A stretch of 64,000 nt of DNA from assembly GCA_949372955.1 (NCBI GenBank), contig CASIAX010000005.1:92883-156882 (forward strand). The letters run 5' to 3'. The position numbers and the translations under genes were made by a program. The notes below the pieces were generated by a model. That model had not been told where the DNA came from. It worked only from the letters and a program-made list of their open reading frames with translations, and did not search any database. The stretch is from SGZJ01 sp949372955 (lineage in GTDB: Bacteria; Bacteroidota; Bacteroidia; Flavobacteriales; Flavobacteriaceae). Positions 34,462-42,983 of this stretch are shown here, in pieces (position 1 is the first letter of the stretch; each line of letters opens with the position of its first letter).

Positions 34462-36369
34462 TTATTCTTCTTTAACTTCCTCAAAATCAACATCTTCAAC
34501 GTCATCTGAAGCAGGGCTTTCATCTTGTGATTGACCTGGTTCTCCTGGAGCTCCTTGCTGCGATTCAGCTTGAGCCTTATACATCTCTTCGCTTGCAGCT
34601 TTCCAAACCTCATTGATTTTCTCTAAAGCAGGATCGATAACTTCAATATCTTTAGTTTCGTACGCCTTTTTCAGTTCTTCTAAAGCTTCTTCAACTGGCT
34701 TTTTCTTATCATCTGATAATTTATCGCCAAATTCTTTTAACTGCTTTTCGGTTTGAAAAATCATTGCATCAGCACTATTTAGTTTATCGACTTTTTCTTT
34801 AGTTTTAGCATCAGCTTCAGCATTCGCTTCAGCTTCTTGTTTCATTTTTTCAATTTCCTCAGCCGTTAAACCTGAAGATGCTTCTATTCGAATATCTTGA
34901 GTTTTATTAGTCGCTTTATCTGTTGCAGAAACTTTGATTATACCATTTGCATCGATATCAAAAGTAACTTCAATTTGAGGAGTCCCTCTTTGTGAAGGTG
35001 GAATTCCATCCAAATGGAATTTACCAATTGTTTTATTATCCACTGCCATTGGTCTTTCACCTTGTAATACGTGAATCTCTACTGAAGGCTGATTATCTGC
35101 CGCAGTTGAAAAGACTTGTGACTTTTTGGTAGGAATAGTTGTGTTTGACTCAATTAATTTAGTCATAACATTACCCATGGTTTCTATCCCTAATGATAAT
35201 GGGGTAACATCAAGTAAAAGAACATCTTTAACATCTCCAGTTAAAACACCACCTTGTATGGCAGCTCCAACAGCTACAACCTCATCTGGATTAACACCCC
35301 TATTTGGTTTTTTTCCAAAGAATTTTTCAACAGCATCTTGTACTGCAGGTATTCTAGTTGATCCTCCTACTAATATAACTTCATCAATATCGCTAGTTGA
35401 TAAATCCGCTGCTTTTAATGCTGATTTACAAGGAGCTATTGTTCTTTTTATTAAATCATCGATTAATTGCTCAAATTTAGCTTTAGTTAGTGTTCTAACT
35501 AGGTGTTTTGGACCACTTGCAGTAGCAGTAATATATGGCAAATTGATTTCAGTTTGCGCTGATGCTGAAAGTTCAATCTTTGCTTTTTCAGCAGCTTCCT
35601 TTAATCTTTGTAATGACATAGGATCTTTTCTTAGATCCATGTTCTCTTCAGATTTAAATTCCTCTGCTAACCAATTGATAATTTTTTCGTCAACATCATC
35701 TCCACCCAAATGCGTATCTCCGTCTGTAGATAAAACTTCAAAAACTCCATCTCCTAGTTCAAGTATAGAAACATCATGTGTTCCACCACCAAAATCAAAA
35801 ACAACAATTTTTTGATCTTTACCTTTCTTATCCATTCCATACGCTAATGCAGCAGATGTAGGCTCATTAATAATTCTACTTACTTTAAGACCTGCAATTT
35901 CTCCAGCTTCTTTAGTAGCTTGACGTTGAGAATCATTAAAATAAGCTGGTACAGTAATAACTGCTTCACTAACTGAAGTACCTAAATAGTCTTCAGCAGT
36001 TTTTTTCATTTTTTGCAAAATAATTGCAGATAGTTCTTGAGGTGTATACAATCTACCATCAATATCTACTCTAGGTGTGTCATTATCCCCTTTTACAACT
36101 TTATATGGGACCCTTCCTGCTTCTTTAGAAGATTCAGAAAACTTATTTCCCATAAATCTTTTAACAGAATAAACTGTTTTAGTTGGGTTTGTTACTGCTT
36201 GTCTTTTTGCCGGATCTCCGACCTTAATTTCTCCTCCTTCAACAAATGCGATTACTGAAGGGGTTGTTCTTTTACCTTCTGCATTTGGAATAACTACAGG
36301 CTCATTTCCTTCCATTACTGAAACACAAGAGTTTGTAGTACCTAAATCAATTCCGATAATTTTACTCAT
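34462..36369 (-). CDS. dnaK: Molecular chaperone DnaK (Hsp70)
   Basis: The 635-residue protein starts IIGIDLGTTNSCVSVMEG. It has VITVPAYFNDSQRQATKEAG, VFDFGGGTHDVSILE and VILVGGSTRIPAVQ in the ATPase domain (1 to about 385). The linker VLLLDVTPLSLGIETMG leads to the substrate-binding domain, and a helical lid ends in a Gly/Pro/Gln-rich stretch and acidic DDVEDVDFEEVKEE. It folds and refolds proteins with DnaJ and GrpE, neither of which is next to it here. No CIRCE element is present; instead a sigma-54 type promoter lies about 50 bases upstream. Confidence 0.98.
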   Translation of the reverse strand: MSKIIGIDLGTTNSCVSVMEGNEPVVIPNAEGKRTTPSVIAFVEGGEIKVGDPAKRQAVTNPTKTVYSVKRFMGNKFSESSKEAGRVPYKVVKGDNDTPRVDIDGRLYTPQELSAIILQKMKKTAEDYLGTSVSEAVITVPAYFNDSQRQATKEAGEIAGLKVSRIINEPTSAALAYGMDKKGKDQKIVVFDFGGGTHDVSILELGDGVFEVLSTDGDTHLGGDDVDEKIINWLAEEFKSEENMDLRKDPMSLQRLKEAAEKAKIELSASAQTEINLPYITATASGPKHLVRTLTKAKFEQLIDDLIKRTIAPCKSALKAADLSTSDIDEVILVGGSTRIPAVQDAVEKFFGKKPNRGVNPDEVVAVGAAIQGGVLTGDVKDVLLLDVTPLSLGIETMGNVMTKLIESNTTIPTKKSQVFSTAADNQPSVEIHVLQGERPMAVDNKTIGKFHLDGIPPSQRGTPQIEVTFDIDANGIIKVSATDKATNKTQDIRIEASSGLTAEEIEKMKQEAEANAEADAKTKEKVDKLNSADAMIFQTEKQLKEFGDKLSDDKKKPVEEALEELKKAYETKDIEVIDPALEKINEVWKAASEEMYKAQAESQQGAPGEPGQSQDESPASDDVEDVDFEEVKEE

Positions 36370-36420
36370 AATATATATTTATTTAATTTTAAATTCAATT
36401 TTAAATTCAACAACTAATAT

Positions 36421-36436
36421 TCAAGGATTGTGCCAA
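36421..36436 (-). promoter_or_regulatory. Candidate sigma-54 promoter of dnaK
   Basis: On the minus strand this reads TTGGCACAATCCTTGA. It matches the sigma-54 consensus YTGGCACRNNNNTTGC at all positions but the last, with the invariant GG at -24 and exactly ten bases to the G of the -12 element. Transcription would start near 36409, about 40 bases before the dnaK ATG. The sigma-54 gene and its activator are not in the window. Confidence 0.6.
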
Positions 36437-36453
36437 TAGATATATTAATCAAA

Positions 36454-36494
36454 TTTGTCATTTATTTTAATAGAAATATGCCATTTTGTCATTT
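36454..36494. repeat. Two 10-bp direct repeats upstream of the dnaK promoter
   Basis: TTTGTCATTT occurs exactly at 36454-36463 and 36485-36494, 31 bp apart (about three helical turns), both on the upstream side of the sigma-54 type promoter. The second copy is part of an imperfect palindrome, TGCCATTTTGTCA (36480-36491 region). They look like binding sites for a regulator such as an enhancer-binding protein or a heat-shock factor; this is inference. Confidence 0.5.
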
Positions 36495-36582
36495 TTAGAG
36501 TAAATTTAAGGGTGTAATATTTGATAAAAATAAATTTTAACTATCTATATATTTAGTACTTTTACACTTTAAACTTACCGAT

Positions 36583-37401
36583 ATGTCAATACACAAAGAA
36601 GTATATAAAAGGATAACTGTTAAGACATTAACAGATATGAAATCCAAAAATGAAAAAATATCAATGCTAACCGCATATGATTATACCATGGCCAAAATTG
36701 TTGATACATCCGGGATAGATGTTATTCTTGTTGGAGATTCCGCAAGTAATGTAATGGCTGGTCACGAAACTACTTTACCAATTACATTGGATCAAATGAT
36801 ATATCACGCCTCATCAGTAATAAGAGGTGTAAATAGATCACTAGTCGTTGTTGACTTACCTTTTGGTACTTATCAAAGTGATTCAAAAGAAGCTCTTAGA
36901 TCTGCAATAAGAATAATGAAGGAAAGTGGAGCACACTCGGTTAAACTTGAAGGTGGTAAAGAAATTAAAGATTCTATTAAAAGAATAATTAAAGCAGGAA
37001 TTCCAGTTATGGGGCATCTAGGCTTAACCCCTCAGTCGATATATAAATTTGGTACATACACCGTTAGAGCCAAGGAAGAGGAAGAAGCAAAACAATTAGT
37101 TGAAGATGCTAAAATGTTAGAAAAACTTGGTTGTTTCGCTCTAGTTCTTGAAAAAATACCAGCTAAACTTGCAGAGGTTATCTCAAAAAGCTTAAATATT
37201 CCTGTAATAGGTATTGGAGCGGGTGGTGATGTTGATGGTCAAGTATTGGTCCTTCACGATATGCTTGGGATGACAAAAGAGTTTAATCCGAGATTTTTGA
37301 GAAGATATTTAAATTTGTATGATCAAATGAGTACTGCAATATCTAAATATAGTGCAGATGTAAAAAGTAAAGATTTTCCAAACTCAAGTGAGCAATATTA
37401 A
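36583..37401 (+). CDS. panB: 3-Methyl-2-oxobutanoate hydroxymethyltransferase
   Basis: The 272-residue protein transfers a hydroxymethyl group from methylene-THF to ketoisovalerate, the first step to pantothenate. Signatures are ISMLTAYDYTMAKIVDTSG, ILVGDSASNVMAGHETTLP with the metal-binding Asp, VKLEGGKEIKD, GIPVMGHLGLTPQSIYKFG and IPVIGIGAGGDVDGQVLVLHD. The length is typical. panC and panD are not in the window. It is divergent from dnaK across a 213-base region and is followed after 14 bases by a pseudouridine synthase gene. Confidence 0.95.
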   Translation: MSIHKEVYKRITVKTLTDMKSKNEKISMLTAYDYTMAKIVDTSGIDVILVGDSASNVMAGHETTLPITLDQMIYHASSVIRGVNRSLVVVDLPFGTYQSDSKEALRSAIRIMKESGAHSVKLEGGKEIKDSIKRIIKAGIPVMGHLGLTPQSIYKFGTYTVRAKEEEEAKQLVEDAKMLEKLGCFALVLEKIPAKLAEVISKSLNIPVIGIGAGGDVDGQVLVLHDMLGMTKEFNPRFLRRYLNLYDQMSTAISKYSADVKSKDFPNSSEQY

Positions 37402-37415
37402 ATTCATTACAATGT

Positions 37416-38108
37416 ATGTATATTAGAAGTAATGAAAATAATTTATTAATACTCCACGAAGATAATCACATTATAATAATAAATAAAAGATGTGGAGATA
37501 TAGTTCAGGGTGATAAAACTGGTGACACTCCCCTTCTTGATTACGTAAAAAAATATATAAAGATTAAATACAAAAAACCTGGTGATGTTTTTCTTGGAAC
37601 TGTTCATAGGATTGATAGGCCCACAAGCGGTGCAGTTATATTTGCAAAAACATCTAAAGCATTAACACGATTAAACAAAATGCTTGTTGATAAAGAAATA
37701 AAAAAAACATATTGGGCTATAGTTAAAAATATACCTAAAAATGAAATAGGTGTAATTAATAGTTGGCTCAAAAAAAATCCTAAAAATAATAAGTCAACTA
37801 GTTATTCCAGACAAGTAAAGGAAAGTAAAGAATCTATATTGGAATATAAAATAATAAAACATTTAGATAATTATTGCTTATTAGAGATTAACCTTAAAAC
37901 TGGAAGGCACCACCAGATTAGATGTCAACTTAGCTCGATTGGATCTTCCATTAAAGGGGATTTAAAATATGGATCTAAAAGAAGTAATAAAGATGGCGGT
38001 ATAAATTTACATTCTAGAAAAATAGAATTTATTCATCCCGTAAGTAAAAAAAATATTAATTTAACATGTCCAACCCCAAAAGATCCCATATGGGATTCTT
38101 GCTTATAA
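37416..38108 (+). CDS. RluA-family RNA pseudouridine synthase
   Basis: The 230-residue protein has the catalytic motif FLGTVHRIDRPTSGAVIFAK, with the nucleophilic Asp in HRID. KKTYWAIVKN and the substrate-binding LKTGRHHQIRCQLSSIG follow. It isomerises a uridine in rRNA or tRNA; the target cannot be read from the sequence. It lacks an N-terminal S4 domain, so it is the short form of the family. It lies seven bases before the aldehyde dehydrogenase gene, in a run with panB. Confidence 0.88.
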   Translation: MYIRSNENNLLILHEDNHIIIINKRCGDIVQGDKTGDTPLLDYVKKYIKIKYKKPGDVFLGTVHRIDRPTSGAVIFAKTSKALTRLNKMLVDKEIKKTYWAIVKNIPKNEIGVINSWLKKNPKNNKSTSYSRQVKESKESILEYKIIKHLDNYCLLEINLKTGRHHQIRCQLSSIGSSIKGDLKYGSKRSNKDGGINLHSRKIEFIHPVSKKNINLTCPTPKDPIWDSCL

Positions 38109-38115
38109 TTTTTTT

Positions 38116-39492
38116 ATGAAAAATTTTGATTTTATTGACAAACAAAAATCTTATTTTCAATCTGGTAATACAAGAAATATTAACTCTAGAATTGAAGTAT
38201 TAGATAAGTTATATTTATCTATTTCAAAAAATGAATTAAGAATATTTGAAGCACTCAAAAAAGATTTAAATAAATCTAATTTTGAGACTTACCTAACCGA
38301 AATTGCTATTTTAAAAAGTGAAATTGAATTAATTAAAAAAAAACTTAAAAGCTGGAGTAAACCCAAAAGAATAACTCCAAGTTTAGCAAGTTTTCCATCC
38401 AAAGATTATCTACATTTAGAACCATACGGGATTACATTAATCATCTCCCCTTGGAATTATCCATTTCAACTAGCTTTACTACCGCTGATATCATCAATTT
38501 CAGCAGGAAACACAGCTGTTCTAAAGCCTAGTGAACATTCACCACATACTTCAAAATTAGTAGAAGAAATAATTACAGATATTTTTCCTGAAGATCACGT
38601 AAAAGTAATCTTAGGAGATTCTAAAGTTGCCTCAAAATTACTAGAGTTAAGGTGGGATTATATCTTTTTTACAGGGAGTGTAAGAGTCGGGAAAATTGTA
38701 GCTAAAGCAGCTTCAGAATTTTTAACACCAGTAACATTAGAATTAGGTGGTAAAAACCCGTGTATTGTTGACAAAAATATTGATGTTAAGCTAGCTGCAA
38801 AGAGATTAGTTTGGGGTAAATTTTTAAATGCTGGCCAAACCTGTATCGCTCCAGATTATTTAATAGTTGAAAAGTCTATTAAAAAAGATCTGATTGAACA
38901 ATTAGTTCTGGAAATAAAAAAAGCATATGGAGATAACCAAGAGGTTTCAGAAGACTATCCAAGAATTATAAATAAGCAAGAGCTAAAAAGATTAGCTTCT
39001 TTAATCGATAACCAGGACATTATCTACGGAGGTAAATACGACTTAAGTAATAAATATTTCTCACCAACTATTATAAACAATCCAGATGTACATTCAGATT
39101 TAATGAAAGGTGAAATTTTTGGACCTATTCTTCCAGTTCTAGAATATGAAAAAACTGAAGACATTTTTAAATTAATTTCTAGATTTGAAAAACCATTAGC
39201 CCTATATGTTTTTACAAAAAACTCTAATCTCTCTGATGAAATTATAAATAAAGTTAGTTTTGGTGGTGGGGTTATAAACGATACAATGATACAATTTGGA
39301 AACCATCGACTACCTTTTGGTGGAGTTGGAGAAAGTGGAATGGGAGCTTATCACGGAGAATCTGGATTTAAACTTTTTTCGCATCAAAAACCCATAATTA
39401 AAAAAGCAAATTGGTTAGATGTTAGTACTAGATATGCTCCTTTCACAGGTAAGCTAAAAAGTCTTAAAAAATTGCTTAGGTTTTTAAATTAA
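38116..39492 (+). CDS. Aldehyde dehydrogenase (class 3-like)
   Basis: The 458-residue NAD(P)-dependent enzyme shows ISPWNYPFQLALLPL, the cofactor-binding FFTGSVRVGKIVAKAA, the general-base Glu in VTLELGGKNPC and the catalytic Cys in LNAGQTCIAPDYL. RLPFGGVGESGMGAYHG lies near the end. The shortness and the C-terminal hydrophobic stretch resemble class 3 fatty-aldehyde dehydrogenases of the AldH/YwdH type. The natural aldehyde is unknown. The end overlaps the end of the convergent pxpC gene by 17 bases. Confidence 0.9.
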   Translation: MKNFDFIDKQKSYFQSGNTRNINSRIEVLDKLYLSISKNELRIFEALKKDLNKSNFETYLTEIAILKSEIELIKKKLKSWSKPKRITPSLASFPSKDYLHLEPYGITLIISPWNYPFQLALLPLISSISAGNTAVLKPSEHSPHTSKLVEEIITDIFPEDHVKVILGDSKVASKLLELRWDYIFFTGSVRVGKIVAKAASEFLTPVTLELGGKNPCIVDKNIDVKLAAKRLVWGKFLNAGQTCIAPDYLIVEKSIKKDLIEQLVLEIKKAYGDNQEVSEDYPRIINKQELKRLASLIDNQDIIYGGKYDLSNKYFSPTIINNPDVHSDLMKGEIFGPILPVLEYEKTEDIFKLISRFEKPLALYVFTKNSNLSDEIINKVSFGGGVINDTMIQFGNHRLPFGGVGESGMGAYHGESGFKLFSHQKPIIKKANWLDVSTRYAPFTGKLKSLKKLLRFLN

Positions 39493-40315
39493 AACTAAGT
39501 TTAGAATCTTTTTTTAATTGAGCAACAGAATTAATTGCTCTTTCTTCTAATTGTAAAACCCTAGGGTAACCACCAGTTGTTTGACAATCTCTCATTAAAA
39601 TAATTAATGTACCATTAGGCGTCAACTGAACAGTTCCTGGAAGAACTGCTGAAGTTATAATTGAATCTAAATTATTTTCTAACAAATCTGTTAATTGTAA
39701 GGCCATTCTATTATAATTATTTGATACAGTAAAATCATGTGAAATGATAAAGTTTTTTTGATTAGAATTAAGCATAGAATATTCTGGCCCCTTAGTTACC
39801 ATTAATTCATTTTCGATATTTTGAACAGACTGAACTATTAGTTTTGAATCACAAAACAAAGTTTCATTAGAAATTTCTAAAGTATCATTTTTACTTAATT
39901 TGATTGCTTTAGTTAAGTTTTTGTACATACTTCTACTATTGTATACTTTTTCAGTCTTAAAACCACCTAAAACTGCGATATAAGCTCTTAGTCCACTTTT
40001 TAAAGCTCCGAAACTTAATATATCATTACTTTTAATTGCAATGACTGTATTCATTGGAATATTAATGTTTTGAACAGACGCAGATAAATCAGCTCCAGTT
40101 ATACATATAAAAGTTGGAGATTCAAATTCTAAGACTGGTCCTACCATTGTTATCTCCAATACAGCAACATTAATAGCATTACCTAATATTTTATTACCTA
40201 AATCAGATGAAAAACTATCCATAGAGCCTGATTGAGGTATTCCATAAGATTGAAAACCTTCCCTTCCTTTATCTTGTACTGTAGAAAACATTCCAGGTTT
40301 TAAGACTTTAACCAT
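39476..40315 (-). CDS. pxpC: 5-Oxoprolinase subunit C (biotin-dependent carboxyltransferase-like)
   Basis: PxpC forms, with PxpA and PxpB, the prokaryotic ATP-dependent 5-oxoprolinase that opens 5-oxoproline to glutamate. The protein starts VKVLKPGMFSTVQDKGREGF and has GIPQSGSMDSF, ITGADLSAS and MRDCQTTGGYPRVLQL, all typical of the KipA/PxpC family. I take the ATG at 40315 (279 residues), which overlaps the pxpB stop by eight bases (ATGGTTAA). An in-frame ATG 18 bases earlier would give a longer overlap and an N-terminus foreign to the family. Confidence 0.88.
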   Translation of the reverse strand: MVKVLKPGMFSTVQDKGREGFQSYGIPQSGSMDSFSSDLGNKILGNAINVAVLEITMVGPVLEFESPTFICITGADLSASVQNINIPMNTVIAIKSNDILSFGALKSGLRAYIAVLGGFKTEKVYNSRSMYKNLTKAIKLSKNDTLEISNETLFCDSKLIVQSVQNIENELMVTKGPEYSMLNSNQKNFIISHDFTVSNNYNRMALQLTDLLENNLDSIITSAVLPGTVQLTPNGTLIILMRDCQTTGGYPRVLQLEERAINSVAQLKKDSKLSFNLKT

Positions 40316-41039
40316 TACACACCTCCGATTCAATTTTATAGCTTTCTAAATTATTTAAAATATAGCTGTGATGATCTTGACTTATAGGTATAAATTTAAT
40401 TAAGTCACCAGGTTTTGCAAATGAAATTTTGTCATTAAAATCACTTCCTATAAAATCAATTGGAGAATTACCTATTATATTCCAACCACCGGGGCTATTT
40501 GAAGGATAAACACCTGTTTGAGAGCCACCAATACCGACCGAACCTTTAATTATATTTAAATCTGGAACAGATTTTCGAGGAAAATATAGTTCTTTGTTCA
40601 AATTACTTAAATACAAGAACCCAGGTAAAAAACCTAAAAAACAAACTGTATAGGTATTTTTATAATGAAGCTTTATTATTTCCTCCACATTTAACTTTGT
40701 TTTTTTACTAATATTTAATAAATCTTTTCCAAAATACTCATTGTAACAAACAGGTATTTTCCATATTTTTTTTTCTGATATATTATATTTTTTTTTGTGT
40801 AGATATATTGAATTTAAGCTCTTTATTTCATTATAGATATTATCTATAGTTGTATTATAAGTAACTAGTAATGAGCAATATGTATTCCTTACTTCAAGTA
40901 TAGGTTTATCACTTGATTTGATGGCCTGCATAAAAGAAAGCACATCAAAAAGAATATGATTACTGATAGAATGATCCCAGTTAATTAGAATAGATTTAGA
41001 GCTAAACTGAAAATAATTGATTGCTAATTTCTTATTCAT
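40308..41039 (-). CDS. pxpB: 5-Oxoprolinase subunit B
   Basis: The 243-residue protein is the KipI/PxpB family partner. IPVCYNEYFGKDL, HYKNTYTVCFLGFLPGFLYL, FPRKSVPDLNIIKGSVGIGG and QTGVYPSNSPGGWNIIG are the family's conserved blocks. In Bacillus a related protein (KipI) inhibits a sporulation kinase, but with PxpA and PxpC at its side the enzyme function is the natural reading. It overlaps pxpA by eight bases (ATGAATAA) and pxpC by eight bases. Confidence 0.9.
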   Translation of the reverse strand: MNKKLAINYFQFSSKSILINWDHSISNHILFDVLSFMQAIKSSDKPILEVRNTYCSLLVTYNTTIDNIYNEIKSLNSIYLHKKKYNISEKKIWKIPVCYNEYFGKDLLNISKKTKLNVEEIIKLHYKNTYTVCFLGFLPGFLYLSNLNKELYFPRKSVPDLNIIKGSVGIGGSQTGVYPSNSPGGWNIIGNSPIDFIGSDFNDKISFAKPGDLIKFIPISQDHHSYILNNLESYKIESEVCNG

Positions 41040-41754
41040 TTGAAAAATAATTTTTATAAAAATTATCTAAATGCAAATGTGAATCTTCTGTATCGCTGTG
41101 CATACAAAAGGTATCCCCTATTGTATCAATAAGCTGATTGTTAATAGTTTTTATTTTTAAGTCCGTATTAACCATTTCATACCTGGAAATCATTTCATCT
41201 GGATCTATCAACATTGAGTTTGGCTTAAACCTGGAGACCAAAGTATGATCATCTTCATAATTTCTATCTAAAAAAACTTCGTAATCTATCGAAACTCCAT
41301 TTTGTTTTGCTACTTCAGCTACAACAGAGCCGTAAGGAGCATAAATCTTCACACCCACAAAAGATTTAACCACTTCTACATATAAAGTAGCAATATCAAA
41401 ATTTACAATACATTCGTTATACAAGGCTCCATGAGCCTTAATATGATCAAGCTTTGTTAAACCAAAGGAATTTATGACTCTTTCTAGAGAGAATATTTGA
41501 GTGAGTAGTGATTTTTTTAAATCATCTGAATTGATAGACATAGATCTTCTTCCAAAATTTAATCTGTCTGGATAAGAAGGATGAGCTCCAATAAGTACTC
41601 TATTTTTTATAGCAAATCCGACAGACTTCTTCATAGTTTCACTATCTCCAAAATGACCTCCACACGCTACCGAACAGGATCTTATATAGGACATAAGTTT
41701 TTCTTCACATAAAACACCCTCGCCTACATCTGAATTTATATTTAATTTTCGCAT
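41032..41754 (-). CDS. pxpA: 5-Oxoprolinase subunit A (LamB/YcsF family)
   Basis: The 240-residue protein has the family start LNINSDVGEG, the block SCSVACGGHFGDSETMKKSV, ALIGAHPSYPD-like VLIGAHPSYPDRLNFGRR, and the conserved DHIKAHGALYNEC. It lies five bases downstream of the transporter gene and overlaps pxpB. Together the three subunits use ATP to hydrolyse 5-oxoproline (pyroglutamate), a spontaneous breakdown product of glutamine and glutamate. Confidence 0.92.
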   Translation of the reverse strand: MRKLNINSDVGEGVLCEEKLMSYIRSCSVACGGHFGDSETMKKSVGFAIKNRVLIGAHPSYPDRLNFGRRSMSINSDDLKKSLLTQIFSLERVINSFGLTKLDHIKAHGALYNECIVNFDIATLYVEVVKSFVGVKIYAPYGSVVAEVAKQNGVSIDYEVFLDRNYEDDHTLVSRFKPNSMLIDPDEMISRYEMVNTDLKIKTINNQLIDTIGDTFCMHSDTEDSHLHLDNFYKNYFSNE

Positions 41755-41759
41755 ACCAA

Positions 41760-42980
41760 TTAGATTAAGCCAATCACTGATAAAATACTTTTCAAACCAA
41801 TAAAAATGGTTACTAAAACAATAACTACTGTAATAAAATTAAACAAATAACTATTGACATGATTTTTTAGCAATTTCTTGTTGTTAGCTACTATCAGAAG
41901 AAATATTGCGATTACAGGTAAAAGTATTCCATTTGCAACTTGAGCAAATTTAATAACCTCAATAGATTTATAATTTAAACTTGAGAATAACACTCCCAAA
42001 AACAACACACAAAACCAAACCAGCCTAAACTTATATCCTTTACTCTCAACACTCCAACCAAGACAACCGCAAGTCACGTACGACGCAGCCAACGGAGCAG
42101 TAACAGCACTTGTTAAGCCAGCAGCAAACAGACCTAATGAGATAATTATTTTGGAAAAACTTCCAAATACAGGCTCTATAGCATATCCTAAATCAGAAGC
42201 ACTGTTAATTTGCAAATCGGAGATAGCTGAAGCTGTAATCATAACAGACATTGAAATCACTCCCCCTAATGATACCGCCAACAAAGTATCTGTTTTTACA
42301 AAATCAAAATCAGATGGAGAGTCCCACTTATCACTTACTAACGAAGCATGTAAAAAGATGTTATACGGAACTACCGTAGTACCTATTAGTCCAACAATAA
42401 CAATAAAACTATCCGCAGGAAATTTAGGTATAAATAATCCTTTTGCAAGAATTAACAGATCTGGCTTAACAATTATGGCAGAAGTTAAAAAAGCAAAACT
42501 CATTAATAAAACTAAACCGATAAGAACTTTTTCTATTATTTTTCTATTTCCAATAAATAATATAATAAACGCCATCATCCCAACCAAAAGTGAATATAAA
42601 TTTATTTTAAAACCTGCCAGAGAAAAAGAAAATTCACCAAACACAGAACTCATACCCATAACTCCACCACTAATATTACCAGCCTCATAAGCTGTATTAC
42701 CTACTAAAATAGCAGAGAGAACAAGAAATATAGCTATGTATTTATAAAACGAATTGCTAAAGCTACTAATCAAATTTATTGACAACCCTTTTTGAGTAAT
42801 TAAACCAATTTTTGCAGCGGTCAACTGCAATATAGTAGTGACAATTAATGAAAATAATAAAGCCCACAATAAATCTAAACCATATTTAGCCCCGGCTATC
42901 GAACACATCGTGATCGTTCCTGGACCAATAAAAGCAGCAGCAATAACAGTTCCAGGTCCTATATTTTTTAAAGAGATCAA
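41760..42980 (-). CDS. Nramp-fold transporter lacking canonical metal-binding residues, partner of PxpABC
   Basis: The 406-residue protein has about 11 membrane helices with Nramp-like blocks: GPGTVIAAAFIGPGT (TM1), KYGLDLLWALLFSL and VVPYNIFLHASLVSD (TM6). In metal transporters TM1 contains DPGN and TM6 MPH, which bind the ion. Here they are GPGT (19-22) and VPY (204-206), so the metal site is not conserved. The gene stands directly before pxpA, as the related ycsG does near the pxp genes of Bacillus subtilis. I infer that it imports 5-oxoproline or a similar organic substrate rather than Mn or Fe; this is untested. Confidence 0.75.
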   Translation of the reverse strand: MISLKNIGPGTVIAAAFIGPGTITMCSIAGAKYGLDLLWALLFSLIVTTILQLTAAKIGLITQKGLSINLISSFSNSFYKYIAIFLVLSAILVGNTAYEAGNISGGVMGMSSVFGEFSFSLAGFKINLYSLLVGMMAFIILFIGNRKIIEKVLIGLVLLMSFAFLTSAIIVKPDLLILAKGLFIPKFPADSFIVIVGLIGTTVVPYNIFLHASLVSDKWDSPSDFDFVKTDTLLAVSLGGVISMSVMITASAISDLQINSASDLGYAIEPVFGSFSKIIISLGLFAAGLTSAVTAPLAASYVTCGCLGWSVESKGYKFRLVWFCVLFLGVLFSSLNYKSIEVIKFAQVANGILLPVIAIFLLIVANNKKLLKNHVNSYLFNFITVVIVLVTIFIGLKSILSVIGLI

Positions 42981-42983
42981 AAT

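Noticed and set aside
35126..35815. Open reading frame of 229 codons on the plus strand inside dnaK
   Set aside because: It is entirely antisense to dnaK, a well-known artefact of dnaK codon usage, and its translation is Ser/Thr/Pro-rich without any domain.
36370..36582. CIRCE (HrcA) operator before dnaK
   Set aside because: No TTAGCACTC-N9-GAGTGCTAA or close variant is present.
42151..42690. Open reading frame of 179 codons on the plus strand inside the Nramp-like gene, and a second at 42838-43311
   Set aside because: Both are antisense to transporter and tilS codons and read as Ile/Pro/Lys-rich noise.
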